From: Lachnospiraceae bacterium UBA4292
Lineage (GTDB): Bacteria > Bacillota > Clostridia > Lachnospirales > Lachnospiraceae
Direction of reading: 5' to 3'
DNA length: 6,661 bases
NCBI GenBank assembly: GCA_002395865.1
Contig: DGVE01000080.1
Coordinates: 1 to 6,661 of the forward strand
This document shows, piece after piece, positions 4,268 to 6,661 of the stretch; within the stretch, counting starts at the first letter, position 1; the number at the start of each line of letters is the position of its first letter. Under the pieces are notes generated by a model. The model did not search any database and was not told the DNA's origin. It saw nothing but the letters and a program-made list of their open reading frames with translations. Made by a program: the position numbers and the translations under genes.

Positions 4268-6661
4268 TTATCTGAAATAAGCCACACCGCTCTCGAAGAT
4301 CTTGAGATCCTGCTCGCCGTAGATATTGATGGCCACATGATCGCCCCTTCTCTCGGAGTGAGCCATCTTGCCGAGCACTCTTCCGTCCTCTGAAGTGATG
4401 CCCTCTATGGCCGCGAACGATCCGTTCACGTTCCAGAGCTCATCGCTTAAGATATTTCCGTCGACATCGCAGTAGCGTGTAGCCACCTGGCCGTTCTCAA
4501 ACAGTCTCTTAAGCCATGCCTCGTTCGCGACGAAACGTCCCTCGCCGTGTGAGGCGGGATTTACATACACGCCGCCGAGCTTCGCACCTGCGAGCCAGGG
4601 GCTCTTATTTGATACGACCTTAGTGTAGACCATTCTGGAAATGTGGCGGCCGATGGTGTTGTATGTGAGTGTCGGTGAATCATCCTTCTGGTCGCTTATC
4701 CTGCCGCCGGGAACCAGTCCCAGCTTGATAAGAGCCTGGAAGCCGTTGCAGATACCCAGAGCCAGACCGTCTCTGTTGTTCAGCAGATCCTCGACAGCCT
4801 CCTTGATCTTCTCGTTCCTGAAGGCGGTCGCGAAGAACTTCGCGCTTCCCTCAGGCTCATCACCTGCGGAGAAGCCGCCGGGGAACATGATTATCTGCGC
4901 ATTTTTTATACCTGCCACGAACTCATCGACCGAGTCCCTGATGTCCTGCGCCGTGAGGTTTCTGAACACCCTCACATCTGCAGCCGCACCGGCTCTCTCA
5001 AACGCCTTCGCGCTGTCGTACTCGCAGTTGGTTCCGGGGAACGCGGGTATGAATACTGTGGGCCTTGCCACCTTGTTTTTGCAGACATATATATTCTTCG
5101 CGTCGTACATAGGCTCCTCGGGAGCGTCCATGCGCACGCCTGAATCCGTAGGGAATACTCTCTCGAGAGTCTTCTCCCAGCACTGCTTAGCCTCCTCGAG
5201 CGATATCTCCACATCGCCCCAGCTGAGCACGGGCTCGGCCTCTACGGTACCCACAAGCTTCAGCTGTACACCGGGCTTCTTGAGCTCGCCTGCCCTGTCC
5301 TTGTCCGCCTCGACGATGATATCGCCGTATCTCATGCCGAAGAGCTCATCCGTGCTCACGCATTTGCCGCACAGCTTCGCTCCGAGACCGTTTCCGAAGG
5401 CCATCTTCGATACCGCCTCGGCTATACCGTTCGCTCCGAGCGCATAGGCACTGACGATAGCGCCGCTCTTTATCGCCTCGTGGATCGCCGCGTAGGTGAG
5501 CTTAACCTGCTCGTACGCGGGCTTGTCGTATGCGTCCCTTAAGATGCTGTAGGTGTAGAGCTCATTGCCCGCCTTCTTGAATTCGGGTGAAATGATATCG
5601 TGCTCGTCAGCCACGTCCACAGAAAACGATACCAGTGTCGGGGGAACGTGTATCTCGTTGAAGGAACCGCTCATGGAGTCCTTGCCGCCGATTGAGGGCA
5701 GACCGTAACCGATCTGCGCATCGTATGCGCCCAAAAGAGCGCTCATCGGCTCGCCCCATACGTAGCGGTCGGATGTCATTCTCCTGAAATACTCCTGATA
5801 TGTCTGGCGGATCTTCGAGTAGTCACCGCCGGAAGCCACGATCTTGGCGATGGAATCCGTTATAGCGTATATAGCGCCGTGGTAGGGGCTCCAGCTCGAC
5901 AGATAAGGGTCATAACCGTAAGCCATCATGGTCACAGTGTCGCACTTACCCTCCATAACGGGGAGCTTGGCCACCATGGACTGGGTCTCGGTGAGCTGGT
6001 ATTTGCCGCCGTAGGGCATTAATACGCTGCCGGCGCCGATGGAGCCGTCGAACATCTCGACGAGACCCCTCTGCGAGCAGACATTGAGGTCTGCGAGCAT
6101 GTCGAGCCAGTGCTTCTTTGCGTCCTTTATCTCCTTGCTCTTGAAGCAGCTTCCGTCCTCATCGGGCAGAGCGATGGATACATCGGTCTCCTGATGTGCG
6201 CCGTTCGTGTCGAGGAAAGCTCTGGAGATGTCCACGATCTTCTTGCCGCGCCAGTTGAGCACCAGCCTGGGTTCCTCGGTGACTACCGCCACGCAGGTCG
6301 CCTCGAGGTTCTCGGAGGCCGCGTACTTAAGGAAGGTGTCCTTATCCTTTGGATCCACAACGACTGCCATTCTCTCCTGCGACTCGGAGATGGCGATCTC
6401 CGTGCCGTCTAAACCCGCGTACTTCTTCGGTACGAGGTCGAGATTTACCGAAAGGCCGGGGGCCAGCTCGCCTATGGCTACCGAAACGCCGCCTGCGCCG
6501 AAATCATTGCACTTTTTGATGATGGAGCTGACCTCGGGGCGCCTGAAGAGCCTCTGGAGCTTTCTCTCTGTAGGAGCATTACCTTTTTGAACCTCAGCTC
6601 CGCAGCTTGTAAGTGACTTGGAATCATGAGCCTTGGAAGAACCTGTTGCTCCGCCGCAGCC
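4268..6661 (-). CDS. purL: Phosphoribosylformylglycinamidine synthase, single-chain form, partial (C-terminal ~797 aa)
   Basis: This enzyme converts FGAR, ATP and glutamine to FGAM, the fourth step of de novo purine synthesis. The gene is open at the right edge, and about a third of a typical ~1,250-residue single-chain enzyme (the PurS-like N-terminus, linker and the first part of the synthetase) is missing. The visible part starts in the synthetase half with [13 protein letters not shown], then [13 protein letters not shown] and [12 protein letters not shown]. Further on comes a second ATP-grasp-like AIR-synthase-type half with [10 protein letters not shown] (visible residues about 323-332). 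The C-terminal quarter is a class I glutamine amidotransferase equivalent to PurQ. It begins near [17 protein letters not shown] and contains [14 protein letters not shown], the nucleophile in GICNGFQAL (Cys codon at 4750-4748) and the catalytic His/Glu in SHGEGRF. All catalytic residues of the amidotransferase are present. Glutaminase and synthetase are therefore fused in one chain, unlike the split PurS/PurQ/PurL of many Bacillota. dut follows 14 bp downstream. Confidence 0.96.
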   Translation of the reverse strand, partial: GCGGATGSSKAHDSKSLTSCGAEVQKGNAPTERKLQRLFRRPEVSSIIKKCNDFGAGGVSVAIGELAPGLSVNLDLVPKKYAGLDGTEIAISESQERMAVVVDPKDKDTFLKYAASENLEATCVAVVTEEPRLVLNWRGKKIVDISRAFLDTNGAHQETDVSIALPDEDGSCFKSKEIKDAKKHWLDMLADLNVCSQRGLVEMFDGSIGAGSVLMPYGGKYQLTETQSMVAKLPVMEGKCDTVTMMAYGYDPYLSSWSPYHGAIYAITDSIAKIVASGGDYSKIRQTYQEYFRRMTSDRYVWGEPMSALLGAYDAQIGYGLPSIGGKDSMSGSFNEIHVPPTLVSFSVDVADEHDIISPEFKKAGNELYTYSILRDAYDKPAYEQVKLTYAAIHEAIKSGAIVSAYALGANGIAEAVSKMAFGNGLGAKLCGKCVSTDELFGMRYGDIIVEADKDRAGELKKPGVQLKLVGTVEAEPVLSWGDVEISLEEAKQCWEKTLERVFPTDSGVRMDAPEEPMYDAKNIYVCKNKVARPTVFIPAFPGTNCEYDSAKAFERAGAAADVRVFRNLTAQDIRDSVDEFVAGIKNAQIIMFPGGFSAGDEPEGSAKFFATAFRNEKIKEAVEDLLNNRDGLALGICNGFQALIKLGLVPGGRISDQKDDSPTLTYNTIGRHISRMVYTKVVSNKSPWLAGAKLGGVYVNPASHGEGRFVANEAWLKRLFENGQVATRYCDVDGNILSDELWNVNGSFAAIEGITSEDGRVLGKMAHSERRGDHVAINIYGEQDLKIFESGVAYFR

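Noticed and set aside
4641..5447. 268-codon plus-strand open frame opposite purL
   Set aside because: It is antisense to well-conserved PurL sequence. The Ser/Pro/Ala-rich product looks like a codon-bias shadow.
4268..6370. Treating the Met codon at 6370 as the purL start
   Set aside because: The frame stays open to the right edge, and its upstream codons encode conserved PurL sequence ([20 protein letters not shown]), so this Met is internal.
1..6661. Mobile element, prophage, CRISPR or defence system
   Set aside because: I found no transposase, integrase, direct-repeat array, target-site duplication or nuclease/effector motif; all six genes read as housekeeping or envelope genes on one strand.

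Overview
This 6,661-base window reads as ordinary chromosomal DNA from a Bacillota (Clostridia) bacterium, most likely Lachnospiraceae. The reasons are a long single-chain PurL fused to its glutaminase, a DegV-family protein, AAGGAG-type ribosome binding sites, a sigma-A-like promoter in an AT-rich gap inside otherwise fairly GC-rich coding DNA, and general protein similarity to that family from memory. The family assignment is inference. I see no transposase, phage structural gene, CRISPR array, tRNA or rRNA.

All six genes lie on the minus strand, so transcription runs from the high-coordinate end to the low one. In that order they are: the C-terminal ~797 residues of phosphoribosylformylglycinamidine synthase (purL, running off the right edge, stop at 4268); dut (dUTPase, 4253-3822); a 117-bp AT-rich intergenic gap with a promoter, a perfect inverted repeat and a 5' leader hairpin; a DegV/FakB-type fatty-acid-binding protein (3704-2832); a TPR-repeat lipoprotein (2835-1669); a ThyX-superfamily-like protein that lacks the ThyX signature motif (1650-1009); and the N-terminal 337 residues of a MurE-type Mur ligase (1012-1, running off the left edge).

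The right half (purL-dut) is nucleotide metabolism, with a 14-bp gap between the two genes. The left half (degV, lipoprotein, ThyX-like, mur ligase) looks like one tightly packed transcription unit: degV/lipoprotein and ThyX-like/murE each overlap by 4 bp (ATGA and GTGA), and the lipoprotein/ThyX-like gap is 18 bp with a strong Shine-Dalgarno. No convincing terminator separates dut from degV, so read-through is possible. The products would join lipid (DegV), surface (lipoprotein) and peptidoglycan-precursor (MurE) functions with a nucleotide-enzyme-like protein of unknown role.

The points most worth a second look are the ThyX-like protein without RHR, the atypical MurE active-site motifs, and the 9-9-9 dyad spanning the -35 and -10 of the degV promoter. 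I did not find an unmistakably new system.
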